This document shows positions 35,130 to 44,436 of a DNA stretch of 64,000 bases, in pieces; position 1 is the stretch's first letter, and the number at the start of each line of letters is the position of its first letter. Source of the DNA: DATBSK01 sp964501785 (GTDB lineage Bacteria > Actinomycetota > Acidimicrobiia > IMCC26256 > PALSA-555); contig CAZCUD010000017.1 in NCBI GenBank assembly GCA_964501785.1, positions 25,976-89,975 of the forward strand, read 5' to 3'. The translations under genes were made by a program, and so were the position numbers. Below the pieces are notes generated by a model. It saw nothing but the letters and a program-made list of their open reading frames with translations, did not search any database and had not been told where the DNA came from.

Positions 35130-36422
35130 GTGGCCGACGACGAGGGCGCGACCGGCGACGACGCACTGCGCGCCGGTGCCCTCGCGGTGCTCGACGGCAA
35201 CCACCGCCACGGCTACACGGTGCCCGCGCGGGGCCTGTACCCGTACCAATGGTGCTGGGACAGCGGCCCGATCGCCCTCGGGTGGGCCGCCGCCGGCCGC
35301 TGGGACGAGGCGTGGACCGAGCTCGCCACCCTCGTGGAGGGCCAGTGGGCGTCGGGCATGCAGCCGCACATCATCTTCTGGGAGCCGTCGCCCGACTACT
35401 TCCCCGGTCCCGACGTGTGGGCGACCGACCACGACCCGCCGACCACCGGCATCACCCAGCCGCCGCTGCCGATCACCGCCGCGGCGCGGCTGCACGCCGC
35501 CGATCCCGACCGGGCACGTGCCGACGCGCGACTGCGCTCGCTCTGGACTCCACTCGTCGCGTGGCTCGCGTGGCTCGACCGCGCCCGGCGCGGTCCGCAC
35601 GGAGGATCGGTCGTCGTGCACCCGTGGGAGTCGGGGATGGACAACTCGCCGTGCTGGGACGGCGCGCTCGATCGGGTGCCGGAAGGGACGCACGAGCACC
35701 TCGAGCGCCGCGACGTAGCGACGGTGGCGGCGAAGCAGCGCCCGACCGACGCCGAGTACCGGCGGTTCCTCGGCATCGTCGCCGACCTCGTCGCCGCGGG
35801 GTGGGACACCGAGCGTCAGCCCGAGGACAGCCCGTTCGCAGTCGAGGACGTCGCGTTCACCGCGATCACCTGCCGTGCCGCCGCCGACCTCGTCGCGGCC
35901 GGATCCGACCTCGCACTCGACACCTCGACGCTCACGGACATCGCGGAGCGCACACGCGGCGCGCTGCGCGCGCTCTGGCACGACCGGGCGGGCTGGTTCC
36001 TGTCGTACGACCTGCGGACCGACGCGCCGATCCCGGCCCTGACCGCCGGCGGGCTCCTCGCGATGTGGGCGGGCGCGGCGACCCCGGAGCAGGCCGACAC
36101 GATGCTCGACCACCTCGCCGAATGGTCGCGGATCGCCCTCTACGGCGTGCCGTCGTCGGATCCGCGCGACGTGACGTTCGAGCCGCAGCGGTACTGGCGC
36201 GGACCGGTCTGGGTGCTCCTCAACTGGATGATCGCGGAGGGGTTGGCCGACGTCGGGCGCGCCGACCCGGCGGAGCGCCTTCGCGCCACGACCCTCGACC
36301 TCGTGCGCCGGAACGGGTTCTGCGAGTACTTCGACCCGACGAACGGCGAGGGCATCGGCGGCCAGGGCTTCTCGTGGACCGCCGCGCTCACCCTCGCCTG
36401 GCTCATCGGCCCGCGTCCGTAG
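35130..36422 (+). CDS. GH63/mannosylglycerate hydrolase-like glycosidase
   Basis: An (alpha/alpha)6-barrel protein of 430 residues related to mannosylglycerate hydrolases, GH63 glucosidases and trehalase-like enzymes. Recognisable segments are ARGLYPYQWCWDSGPIALGW near the N-terminus (a W-D-S/G substrate-site strand), HPWESGMDNSPCWD, the catalytic-region RYWRGPVWVLLNW and EYFDPTNGEGIGGQGFSWTAAL. It probably hydrolyses an alpha-linked disaccharide or glucosyl/mannosylglycerate, cytoplasmic. GTG 35130 is preferred since conserved sequence begins soon after; an earlier GTG at 35043 would leave only 11 bases to the panD start. Confidence 0.8.
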   Translation: MADDEGATGDDALRAGALAVLDGNHRHGYTVPARGLYPYQWCWDSGPIALGWAAAGRWDEAWTELATLVEGQWASGMQPHIIFWEPSPDYFPGPDVWATDHDPPTTGITQPPLPITAAARLHAADPDRARADARLRSLWTPLVAWLAWLDRARRGPHGGSVVVHPWESGMDNSPCWDGALDRVPEGTHEHLERRDVATVAAKQRPTDAEYRRFLGIVADLVAAGWDTERQPEDSPFAVEDVAFTAITCRAAADLVAAGSDLALDTSTLTDIAERTRGALRALWHDRAGWFLSYDLRTDAPIPALTAGGLLAMWAGAATPEQADTMLDHLAEWSRIALYGVPSSDPRDVTFEPQRYWRGPVWVLLNWMIAEGLADVGRADPAERLRATTLDLVRRNGFCEYFDPTNGEGIGGQGFSWTAALTLAWLIGPRP

Positions 36423-36430
36423 GGCTTCGT

Positions 36431-36464
36431 TATCCTCGTCCCGACGGTCTGACGGGGCGTCAGA
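36431..36464 (+). promoter_or_regulatory. Promoter -10 TATCCT and TCTGACG-GGG-CGTCAGA operator
   Basis: GTTATCCT (the -10 candidate is 36431-36436) is followed by a palindrome with perfect 7-base arms, TCTGACG (36448-36454) and CGTCAGA (36458-36464), ahead of the acyl-CoA dehydrogenase GTG at 36496. The site lies just downstream of the expected transcription start, where a TetR-type repressor of fatty-acid-like catabolism would block transcription. Confidence 0.55.
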
Positions 36465-36495
36465 TCGAGCGAACGGCCCGACCCACGGGGGACGT

Positions 36496-37701
36496 GTGGA
36501 CTTCGACTTCTCACCCGAACAGCGCGACTTCCAGGAGGAGGTGGAGGCGTTCCTCGACGCCCACGACGATCCCGAGGTGTTCGACCTGACCCGGGAGAAC
36601 ATGGCCCAGATCGTCGACACGCCGAAGCGACGGGCCTTCATGCGCGAGCTCGGGCAGAAGGGCTGGCTGGGGCTCACCTGGCCGAAGGAATACGGCGGCT
36701 CGGAGGGCGAAGGGGTCTACGAGTACCTCCTCAACGAGGCGCTCGCCGCGCGCGGCGGTCCGCAGATCGGCAAGGGCGTCGGCATCATCGGCAAGACGCT
36801 GATCGCGCACGGGAACGACTTCCTGAAGGAGACGTTCCTGCCGATGATCCTCAACAACGACGTGGAGTTCGCGGTCGGCTACAGCGAGCCCAACGCCGGC
36901 TCCGATGCCGCGTCCATGCGGCTCAAGGCGGAGCGCACCGAGCGCGACGGGAAGTCGGGCTGGTTGCTCAACGGCCAGAAGACGTGGACGACGTCGGCGC
37001 ACTTCGCCGAGTGGTACTGGCTCGGCACGCGCACCAACCCCGACGACAAGCACCGCGGCATCACGCTGATGCTCGTGCCGCTCGACCAGCCCGGCATCAC
37101 GATCCGGCCGATCTGGACGATGGGCGACGAGCGCACCAACGAGGTGTTCATCGAGGACGTCTTCGTCCCCGACGAGTACGTCGTCGGCGAGGTCAACTCG
37201 GGCTTCCAGTACATCTCCCAGGCCCTCGACCTCGAGCGCTTCACGATGTTCACGTTCTCGCCGATCAAGCAGCGGCTCGACCTGCTGTGCGAGCACGTGC
37301 GCGAGGAGGAGGTCGACGGCACGCCGCTGAAGGACGACCCGGTCGTTCGCAGTCGGATCGCCCACCTCGTCACCGAGGCCGAGGTCGCCCGATGCCTCGG
37401 GCTCCGGGTCGTGGCCGAGTCGATGAAGGCCGAGAAGGAGGAGGGCGCGCCACCGCCCACGATCGAGTCGTCCCAGTACAAGCTGTTCGCGACCGAGTAC
37501 TCGCGGCGCCTCGCCAACGCGTCGATGGACCTCGCAGGTCCGGGCTCGCAGCTGCGGGTCCACACCGAGGACGCGCCCATGAAGGGGCGGGCCGAGTCGA
37601 CGTACCGCTACACGGTCATCGACACGATCGGCGGTGGCACCTCCGAGGTGCAGAAGAACATCATCGCCCGGCGCGGGCTCGGGCTCCCGAAGAACTTCTG
37701 A
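36496..37701 (+). CDS. Acyl-CoA dehydrogenase
   Basis: FAD-dependent acyl-CoA dehydrogenase of 401 residues introducing a 2,3-double bond into an acyl-CoA. Features: N-terminal helical domain (DFDFSPEQRDFQEEV), VGYSEPNAGSDAASM at the flavin/substrate site, GQKTWTTSAHFAEWYWLGTRT, and the C-terminal TIGGGTSEVQKNIIARRGLGLP, the standard GGTSE-Q ending. GTG start with GGGGGA upstream. First gene of a five-gene run with a CoA transferase, two MaoC-like proteins and a second dehydrogenase, in an arrangement reminiscent of steroid side-chain clusters. Confidence 0.93.
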   Translation: MDFDFSPEQRDFQEEVEAFLDAHDDPEVFDLTRENMAQIVDTPKRRAFMRELGQKGWLGLTWPKEYGGSEGEGVYEYLLNEALAARGGPQIGKGVGIIGKTLIAHGNDFLKETFLPMILNNDVEFAVGYSEPNAGSDAASMRLKAERTERDGKSGWLLNGQKTWTTSAHFAEWYWLGTRTNPDDKHRGITLMLVPLDQPGITIRPIWTMGDERTNEVFIEDVFVPDEYVVGEVNSGFQYISQALDLERFTMFTFSPIKQRLDLLCEHVREEEVDGTPLKDDPVVRSRIAHLVTEAEVARCLGLRVVAESMKAEKEEGAPPPTIESSQYKLFATEYSRRLANASMDLAGPGSQLRVHTEDAPMKGRAESTYRYTVIDTIGGGTSEVQKNIIARRGLGLPKNF

Positions 37702-37716
37702 CCCGACGCACCCGAC

Positions 37717-38883
37717 GTGCCCGAACCGTTCCTCTCCGGCTGCACCGTGCTCGACCTCGCGAGCGTCGGCCCGGCCGCGCGCACCTCGCGCTGGCTCGCC
37801 GACTACGGCGCCACCGTCGTCAAGGTGGGTCCCACCCCCAAGCACGGTGCCGCACAGGTCAAGCCGTGGTTCTACGCGTACAGCGGGCATCGAGGGATGC
37901 AGCGAGTGCTGCTCGACCTCAAGGAGCCTGCCGGGCGCGACGCGTTCCTGCGCCTCGCCGCCGGCGCCGACGTCGTCATCGAGAGCTTCCGACCCGGAGT
38001 CGTCGGCCGCCTCGGCATCGGCTACGACGACGTGCGCGCGGTGAACCCCGGGATCGTCTACTGCTCGACCACCGGCTACGGCCAGGACGGGCCCTACGCG
38101 CAGCGTGCCGGCCACGACCTCGGCTACCTGGCGATGGGCGGGTTCCTCGACTGCACGGGACGAGGGGCCGACGGCGGACCGGCGATCCCCGGCGCCACGG
38201 TCGCCGACTCCGCGGCCGGTGGGATGCACGCGGTGATGTCGATCCTCGCCGCGCTGCTCCGGCGGACGACCAGCGGCGAGGGCGCGTACCTCGACGTCGC
38301 GGTCGCCGACGGTGTGGTGGCACTCATGTCGCTCGCGGTCGACGAGTACCTGGCGACGGGTGAGGTGCCGGGGCCGCGTCACGGCGTCCTCACCGGACGG
38401 TACGCCTGGTACGACGTGTACGAGTGCGCCGACCGACGTTGGCTGGCGGTCGCGGTGATCGAGCCGCACTTCTTCGCCAACCTCTGTCGCGAGCTCGGGT
38501 GCGAGCAGTGGCTCGAGCGCCAGTACGACGACGACGCGCAGGACGCGATGCGCGCCGACCTCCGCGCCGCGTTCTCGTCCCGCGACCGTGACGACTGGGT
38601 GGCGCAGCTCGCGCCGGCCGACACCTGCGTCGCACCCGTGAACACGGTGCCCGAGCTCGTCGACGATCCGCACTACCGGGCCCGCAACGTCTTCGTCGAC
38701 GCGCACAGCGAGGAGCACGGAACCTTCCGCCAGGTCGGCTGGGTGTTCGCCGGGCAGGACCGCGAGCAGCCGACGTCCGAGATCCGCGACGCCGGCGCCA
38801 CCGACACGGCCACGCTGCTCGCCGCTGCGGGCTACGCGGACGACGAGATCGACGAGCTGCGCGAGAAGGGAGTGGTGGCATGA
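37717..38883 (+). CDS. Class III (CaiB/BaiF) CoA transferase
   Basis: A 388-residue family III CoA transferase moving CoA between carboxylates via an aspartyl-CoA mixed anhydride. The opening LDLASVGPAARTSRWLADYGATVVKV, IESFRPGVVGRLGIGYDDV, and YCSTTGYGQDGPYAQRAGHDLGYLA with the catalytic aspartate in GHDL are typical. It would activate the acid substrate for the neighbouring dehydrogenases. GTG start 15 bases after the dehydrogenase stop; its stop overlaps the next ATG. Confidence 0.92.
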   Translation: MPEPFLSGCTVLDLASVGPAARTSRWLADYGATVVKVGPTPKHGAAQVKPWFYAYSGHRGMQRVLLDLKEPAGRDAFLRLAAGADVVIESFRPGVVGRLGIGYDDVRAVNPGIVYCSTTGYGQDGPYAQRAGHDLGYLAMGGFLDCTGRGADGGPAIPGATVADSAAGGMHAVMSILAALLRRTTSGEGAYLDVAVADGVVALMSLAVDEYLATGEVPGPRHGVLTGRYAWYDVYECADRRWLAVAVIEPHFFANLCRELGCEQWLERQYDDDAQDAMRADLRAAFSSRDRDDWVAQLAPADTCVAPVNTVPELVDDPHYRARNVFVDAHSEEHGTFRQVGWVFAGQDREQPTSEIRDAGATDTATLLAAAGYADDEIDELREKGVVA

Positions 38884-39410
38884 GCGACGCGGCGGTGAGC
38901 GACCCGGAGCTGCCCGACGACGTGCGAGCCCTGCTCGGGGTCGTGCAGTACGAAGAGGTCGGCGAGTTCCCGGTGGAGCGCGGCTACATCTGGACCACCT
39001 GCGCCTCCGTAGAGAACGGCAACCCCCTCTATTGGGACGACGCAGTGGCCGACGAGCTGACCGACGGGCAGATCGCCCCGCCGACGATGCTGTCGGTCTG
39101 GTTCCGTCGCCACCGTTGGGCGCCCGGCCGCACCGGCGAGACGCTCGCCCTCCAGGCCCACTTCGACCTGAAGGCACGCTTCGACCTCCCGGAGGCCGTC
39201 ATCACCGACAACACCATGGTGTTCCACGAGCCGGTGCGGGTCGGAGACGTGCTGCGCACGCACCAGGTGCTGCGCTCGGTGAGCGAGGAGAAGCGCACCA
39301 AGCTCGGGCTCGGCCGCTTCTGGGTCATCGACGTCGAGGCCTTCAACCAGCACGGCGACAAGGTCGGCACCGACATCTACACCGGCTTCGGCTACCGGCG
39401 CGACTCGTGA
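38880..39410 (+). CDS. MaoC-like hot-dog dehydratase subunit (non-catalytic type)
   Basis: A 176-residue hot-dog-fold protein like the N-terminal domain of MaoC dehydratases: YIWTTCASVENGNPLYWDDAVA corresponds to the hydratase-2 motif but lacks the catalytic Asp/His pair, followed by APPTMLSVWFRRHRWAPG and VFHEPVRVGDVLRTHQVL. It probably forms a heteromer with the product of the next gene, hydrating an enoyl-CoA in a bipartite active site, as ChsH1/ChsH2-type enzymes do. ATGA overlap with the CoA transferase and GTGA overlap with the next gene. Confidence 0.82.
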   Translation: MSDAAVSDPELPDDVRALLGVVQYEEVGEFPVERGYIWTTCASVENGNPLYWDDAVADELTDGQIAPPTMLSVWFRRHRWAPGRTGETLALQAHFDLKARFDLPEAVITDNTMVFHEPVRVGDVLRTHQVLRSVSEEKRTKLGLGRFWVIDVEAFNQHGDKVGTDIYTGFGYRRDS

Positions 39411-39889
39411 GCGCCGTGCGGAAGGTCCTGCTCGACGAGGTGTCCGAGGGCGACACGCTCCCGACGCTCGCGTACGACGTCACGCCCACGACGGTCGTGC
39501 TCGGAGCGCTGGCGTCGCGCGACTGGCGCCCCATGCACCACGACTACAAGTTCGCCGTCGAGCGCAACGGGCTGCGCGACATCTTCCTCAACACGCCCAA
39601 CCAGGCGGCGTGGTTCGAGCGCTACGTCACCGACTGGACCGGCCCGACCGGCCGCCTCGGGCGTATGCAGTTCCGCATGAAGAGCTCGGTGTTCCCGGGC
39701 GACGAGATGCACTTCGACGGCACGGTCGAGACGGTCGGCGTCGACGACGCCGGCTGCGGCTGGGTCTCGCTCGCGGTGGCGCTCACCGTCGCCGGAGAGG
39801 TGAAGACCACCTGCGCCGTGCGCGTCGCGATCCCGACCGCCCCCGACGACAACCCCTGGACCCGCCACGCCGACCAGTGGCAGCCATGA
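39407..39889 (+). CDS. MaoC-like enoyl-CoA hydratase subunit (catalytic type)
   Basis: A 160-residue hot-dog protein with SRDWRPMHHDYKFA, which keeps the Asp and His of the hydratase-2 catalytic motif that its partner lacks. FMKSSVFPGDEMHFDGTVE-like segments follow (RMKSSVFPGDEMHF). Adds water to a 2-enoyl-CoA, producing a 3-hydroxyacyl-CoA. GTG start within the preceding stop (GTGA). Together with the upstream gene it makes the likely heteromeric hydratase of the pathway. Confidence 0.84.
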   Translation: MSAVRKVLLDEVSEGDTLPTLAYDVTPTTVVLGALASRDWRPMHHDYKFAVERNGLRDIFLNTPNQAAWFERYVTDWTGPTGRLGRMQFRMKSSVFPGDEMHFDGTVETVGVDDAGCGWVSLAVALTVAGEVKTTCAVRVAIPTAPDDNPWTRHADQWQP

Positions 39890-39933
39890 CGAACCCGACC
39901 GCCCCGGACGGCCCCGAGATGCACAGCCCACCA

Positions 39934-39988
39934 AGCGTTCTGGCGTCAGTAGACCCCTCTCACGCGGGTCTGCTGACGCCAGAACGCT
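39934..39988. terminator. Long hairpin H8 (AGCGTTCTGGCGTCAG)
   Basis: Arms AGCGTTCTGGCGTCAG (39934-39949) and CTGACGCCAGAACGCT (39973-39988) continue inward as AGACCC/GGGTCT, giving 23 pairs with a single T-G wobble around a nine-base loop. It stands 44 bases after the MaoC stop and 23 before the next ATG, inside a same-strand gene run, so it may split the operon or act as an attenuator. Confidence 0.7.
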
Positions 39989-40011
39989 GAGGAATGACGA
40001 GGAAAAGTGTG

Positions 40012-41127
40012 ATGGACCTGGAGCTCAGCGAAGAGCAGGAGATGCTGCGGGAGATGGTCCGCGGCGTCTGCAGCGCGTACGCGCCGACGGACGTCGTGCG
40101 CGACCTCGAGGACGACGCGACGGGATACCCGGCCGATCTGTGGAAGCAGCTCGCCGAGCTCGACGTGATCGGTCTCCTCATCCCGACCGAGCACGGAGGG
40201 TCGGGGATGACCGCGCTCGAAGGGGCCGTCGTCTACGAGGAGTTCGGCCGCTCGCTCGCCCCCTCACCGCACTTCGTCAGCGCGGTGATGAGCGCGGGCG
40301 TGCTGCTGCGGGCGGGCTCCCCCGAGCAGCAGTCGTCGCTGCTCCCCCGGATCGCCACCGGCGAGATCGTGATGACCACCGCGTGGCTCGAGCCGCACCA
40401 CGGGTTCGGCCCCGAGGGGATCGCCCTGACCGCCAAGCCCGACGGCGACGGCGTCGTCCTCGACGGCACGAAGTGGCACGTGCCGTACGCGCAGTCGGCC
40501 GACGGCTACGTCGTCCTCGCGCGCAGCGACGCCGGGGTCGACCTGTTCACCGTCGACTCGGACACCGAGGGGATCACGCTGCAGCAGCAGCAGACCATCG
40601 CCGCCGACACCCAGTACGCGGTCACGTTCGAGGGCGTCCGCGTGAGCGAGTCGAGCCGCATCGGTGCCGCCGGCACCGGCTGGGACACGTGGCACGCGGC
40701 GATGCTCGACGGGATCGTGCTCCTCGCCGCGCAGGCGGTCGGTGGCGCGCGCTTCGCGCTCGACATGACGGTGCAGTACGCGAAGGACCGCCAGCAGTTC
40801 GACAAGCCGCTCGGCGCCTTCCAGGCGATCTCGCACTACCTCGCCGACGCGTCGACGACGGTCGAGGGAGCCACGATCCTCGTCCGCGAGGCCGCGTGGG
40901 CTCGCGCGAACGACCGCCCGATCGACCTGCTCGCACCGATGGCGAAGCTGTTCGCGTGCGAGACGTTCCGGGACGTGACGGCGATGGGCCACCAGGTGCA
41001 CGGCGGCATGGGCTTCACCGTCGAGTGCGACATGCAGATGTACTTCCGCCGGGCGAAGCAGCTCCAGGTCTCCTGGTGGAACGACCGCTACCTCGAGGAG
41101 CTCATCGCCGCGCAGACGCTCGACTGA
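40012..41127 (+). CDS. Acyl-CoA dehydrogenase, second subunit type
   Basis: A 371-residue acyl-CoA dehydrogenase-family protein. Segments LELSEEQEMLREMVRGVC, IGLLIPTEHGGSGMTALEGAVVYEEFG and GHQVHGGMGFTVECDMQMYFRRAKQLQ are clear, but the C-terminus lacks the GGTSE ending of the first dehydrogenase. In alpha2beta2 dehydrogenases of steroid catabolism one such subunit pairs with a canonical one. Start ATG 40012, eight bases after GAGGA; the ATG at 39994 has GAGGA directly abutting it and is less likely. Converges on the CoA transferase with a four-base gap. Confidence 0.9.
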   Translation: MDLELSEEQEMLREMVRGVCSAYAPTDVVRDLEDDATGYPADLWKQLAELDVIGLLIPTEHGGSGMTALEGAVVYEEFGRSLAPSPHFVSAVMSAGVLLRAGSPEQQSSLLPRIATGEIVMTTAWLEPHHGFGPEGIALTAKPDGDGVVLDGTKWHVPYAQSADGYVVLARSDAGVDLFTVDSDTEGITLQQQQTIAADTQYAVTFEGVRVSESSRIGAAGTGWDTWHAAMLDGIVLLAAQAVGGARFALDMTVQYAKDRQQFDKPLGAFQAISHYLADASTTVEGATILVREAAWARANDRPIDLLAPMAKLFACETFRDVTAMGHQVHGGMGFTVECDMQMYFRRAKQLQVSWWNDRYLEELIAAQTLD

Positions 41128-41131
41128 CGCG

Positions 41132-42337
41132 CTACTCGATCGTTCCGTTCGACCTCAGGTCATCGAGCTGGGCATCGGTGAGGCCGAGCTCTTCGCGGAG
41201 CACCTCGTCGGTGTGCTCGCCGACGTAGGGGAACCTGGTGTCGGGGACCTCCTCCGAACCCGACAGCTTCACGGGGTTGCCGACCGCGAGCACGGGCTCG
41301 CCGTCACCCTTCGGTCGTGGCGTCGAGACGATCATCCGGTGCGAGCGCACGTGCTCGTCCTCGAGCACGTCCTCGGCCCGGTTCACCATCCCGGTCGCCA
41401 CGCCGGCCTCGGCCAGCGCCCGAGCCGCCTCGAGCCGCGTCTTGTCGGCCGCCCACTCCTCGATCGCGGGACGAAGGACGTCGTCGATGTGCTCGTACCA
41501 CGACGGCGGATCGGGCAGGCGAGGGTCGTCGAGCCACTCCGGGTGCCCCACCGTGCGACACAGGTACTCGAACTGGTGCAGCCGCCCGCACTGGATGATG
41601 AACCATCCGTCCTTAGCGCGGAACGAGTGATTGATGAGGGGCGCCTTGGCGCCGTGCTTGAGGCCGAGCGACCAGTAGTTCACCCCGGCGTCCGCCATCG
41701 CGACCATCGCATCGAGCATGGCGACGTCGACGTGCTGGCCCTCGCCGGTGCGGTCACGGTGACGCAGCGCCGCGAGCACGCCGATCACCGAGAACAGCGC
41801 GCTGCCCGTGTCACCGAGCGTCCCCATCGGTGACACGGGCGGGGGCGTGTCGGGCTCACCCAGGTACGTGTAGAGCCCGGCCATCGCTTCCGCGACCGGC
41901 GCGTACGCCGGCCACGTCCCGTAGGGCGACGGGCTCGTCGTGCCGAACCCCGACACCGACAGGTACACGACCTTCGGGTGCACCTGCTTGACGTCGTCGT
42001 ACCCGAGCCCGAGACGATCGATGGTGCCGGCCTTGAAGTTCTGGCACACGATGTCGAAGCGGGGCGCGAGCTGCAGCACGAGCTCGCGGCCGGCCGGATC
42101 CTTCAGGTCGACGGCGATCGAGCGCTTGTTGAAGTTGTTGCGCAGGAACGTGGCGCCCATCAGTCGTCCGTCGGGATCCTCGACCGCGGGCAGCGCCTGA
42201 CGACCCGACTCCCCTCGGCCGGGTGGCTCGACCTTCACGACCGTCGCGCCGAGGCGCGTCAGCATCTGCGTCGCGTACGGCAGTGCCTGCATCTGCTCGA
42301 TCGCGAGCACGCGCACGTCGCTGAGCGGTCGCTCCAT
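41132..42337 (-). CDS. Class III (CaiB/BaiF) CoA transferase
   Basis: Second CoA transferase of the cluster, 401 residues, about as long as the first but clearly divergent. Typical pieces are LSDVRVLAIEQMQALPYATQMLTRLGATVVKVEPP, NNFNKRSIAVDLKDPAGRELVL and VYLSVSGFGTTSPSPYGTWPAYAPVAEA; the expected catalytic aspartate position (GHD/PAYD-like) reads YAPV, so the usual Asp is not obvious. Either the active site is atypical or the alignment shifts here. The ATG at 42337 follows the hairpin at 42363. Convergent with the dehydrogenase gene. Confidence 0.88.
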   Translation of the reverse strand: MERPLSDVRVLAIEQMQALPYATQMLTRLGATVVKVEPPGRGESGRQALPAVEDPDGRLMGATFLRNNFNKRSIAVDLKDPAGRELVLQLAPRFDIVCQNFKAGTIDRLGLGYDDVKQVHPKVVYLSVSGFGTTSPSPYGTWPAYAPVAEAMAGLYTYLGEPDTPPPVSPMGTLGDTGSALFSVIGVLAALRHRDRTGEGQHVDVAMLDAMVAMADAGVNYWSLGLKHGAKAPLINHSFRAKDGWFIIQCGRLHQFEYLCRTVGHPEWLDDPRLPDPPSWYEHIDDVLRPAIEEWAADKTRLEAARALAEAGVATGMVNRAEDVLEDEHVRSHRMIVSTPRPKGDGEPVLAVGNPVKLSGSEEVPDTRFPYVGEHTDEVLREELGLTDAQLDDLRSNGTIE

Positions 42338-42362
42338 CGCCGGCGATGCTAGGCGCACCACT

Positions 42363-42404
42363 GTTGCGTCCCTCGACCCGCCCACCGACGGTGGGCGACG
42401 CAAC
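42363..42404. terminator. Long hairpin H9 (GTTGCGTC)
   Basis: Outer arms GTTGCGTC (42363-42370) and GACGCAAC (42397-42404) enclose a perfect inner stem CGCCCACC/GGTGGGCG (42379-42386 with 42390-42397) around GAC. It lies 12 bases beyond the permease stop on the minus strand and upstream of the CoA transferase start, the expected position for a terminator of the exporter operon. Confidence 0.68.
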
Positions 42405-42415
42405 CAGGAGGTGCG

Positions 42416-43224
42416 TCAGCTCGCGCGTCGGTAGAAGTGGACCGCGATCGGTGCGGCGACCGCGATGATGGCGACGCACCACAGGACCGCGCCGAGGATG
42501 TCGCCGTCGGGAGCCGCCCCGAGCGTGAGGTCGCGCACCGCCGAGGTGACGACCGACACCGGCTGGTTCTCGGCGAAGCCCTGGAGCCAGCCCGGCATGC
42601 TCGCCACCGGAACGAACGCGGCCGACGCGAAGATCAGCGGCGCCAGGATCGGGAAGGACGCGGCCTGCGCGGTCTCCGGGTCGCCGACCAGGATCCCGAT
42701 CGTCGCGAAGATCCACGACAGCGCGTATCCGAACAGCAGCATCAGCAGCATCGCCGCGAGGATCTCGCCGCCGCCGGTGTCGGGCCGCCAGCCGACCGCG
42801 TAGCCGACCACGCACATGAGCGCGATCACCAGCACGTTGCGCACGAGGTCCGCGAGGGTCCGACCCGTCAGCACGGCCGACCGAGCCATCGGCAGGGACC
42901 GGAAGCGCTCGACGAGGCCGGCCTGCATGTCGGTCGAGAGCCCGATCGCCGTCGCCATCGCCCCGAAGACCACGGTCTGGGCGAAGATCCCCGGCATCAG
43001 GAAGTCGACGTACGGGATGCCGGGCACCTGGATCGCGCCCCCGAAGACGTAGCGGAACATCAGCACGAAGATCACCGGCTGGATCGTCGAGAACACGAGC
43101 AGCTGCGGGTTGCGCACGTACATGCGCAGGTTGCGGCCCATGACCGCGAGCGTGTCGACGACCGCGCGCCGGAGCCGGCCCGGACGCTCGGTGGTGACGA
43201 CGCGGTTGGGGATCGTGATGGCGG

Positions 43225-43228
<4 letters not shown>
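42416..43228 (-). CDS. ABC-2 type transporter permease (DrrB-like)
   Basis: A 270-residue permease with six hydrophobic segments and the ABC-2 signature: a cytoplasmic N-terminus with MGRNLRMYVRNPQLLVFSTIQPVIFVLMF, the FLMPGIFAQTVVFGAMATAIG segment, ERFRSLPMARSAVLTGRTLADLVRNV and PILAPLIFASAAFVPVASMPGWLQ. Together with the upstream ATPase it forms a DrrAB-type exporter for lipophilic drugs or lipids. Start ATG overlaps the ATPase stop (ATGA). Confidence 0.92.
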
Positions 43229-44301
<1,073 letters not shown>

Positions 44302-44321
44302 GCCGGGCATCCTCGCGCTAT

Positions 44322-44339
44322 ATTTGAAGAAGGTCAAAT
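44322..44339. promoter_or_regulatory. MarR-type operator ATTTGA-N6-TCAAAT
   Basis: Perfect 6-base arms (44322-44327 and 44334-44339) in an AT-rich patch that otherwise stands out in GC-rich DNA, 20 bases before the ABC ATPase start and about 100 before the MarR start. It overlaps the probable -35/-10 region of the exporter promoter on the minus strand. Confidence 0.62.
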
Positions 44340-44436
44340 GTACTGTGCAATAAGATCGAGTGACTTCAGATGTCGATGAGTTCGGATTTTCAGGCGCTCC
44401 AAGCTCTGGACGCCGGCAGACGGTAGGGTCGGGGCT

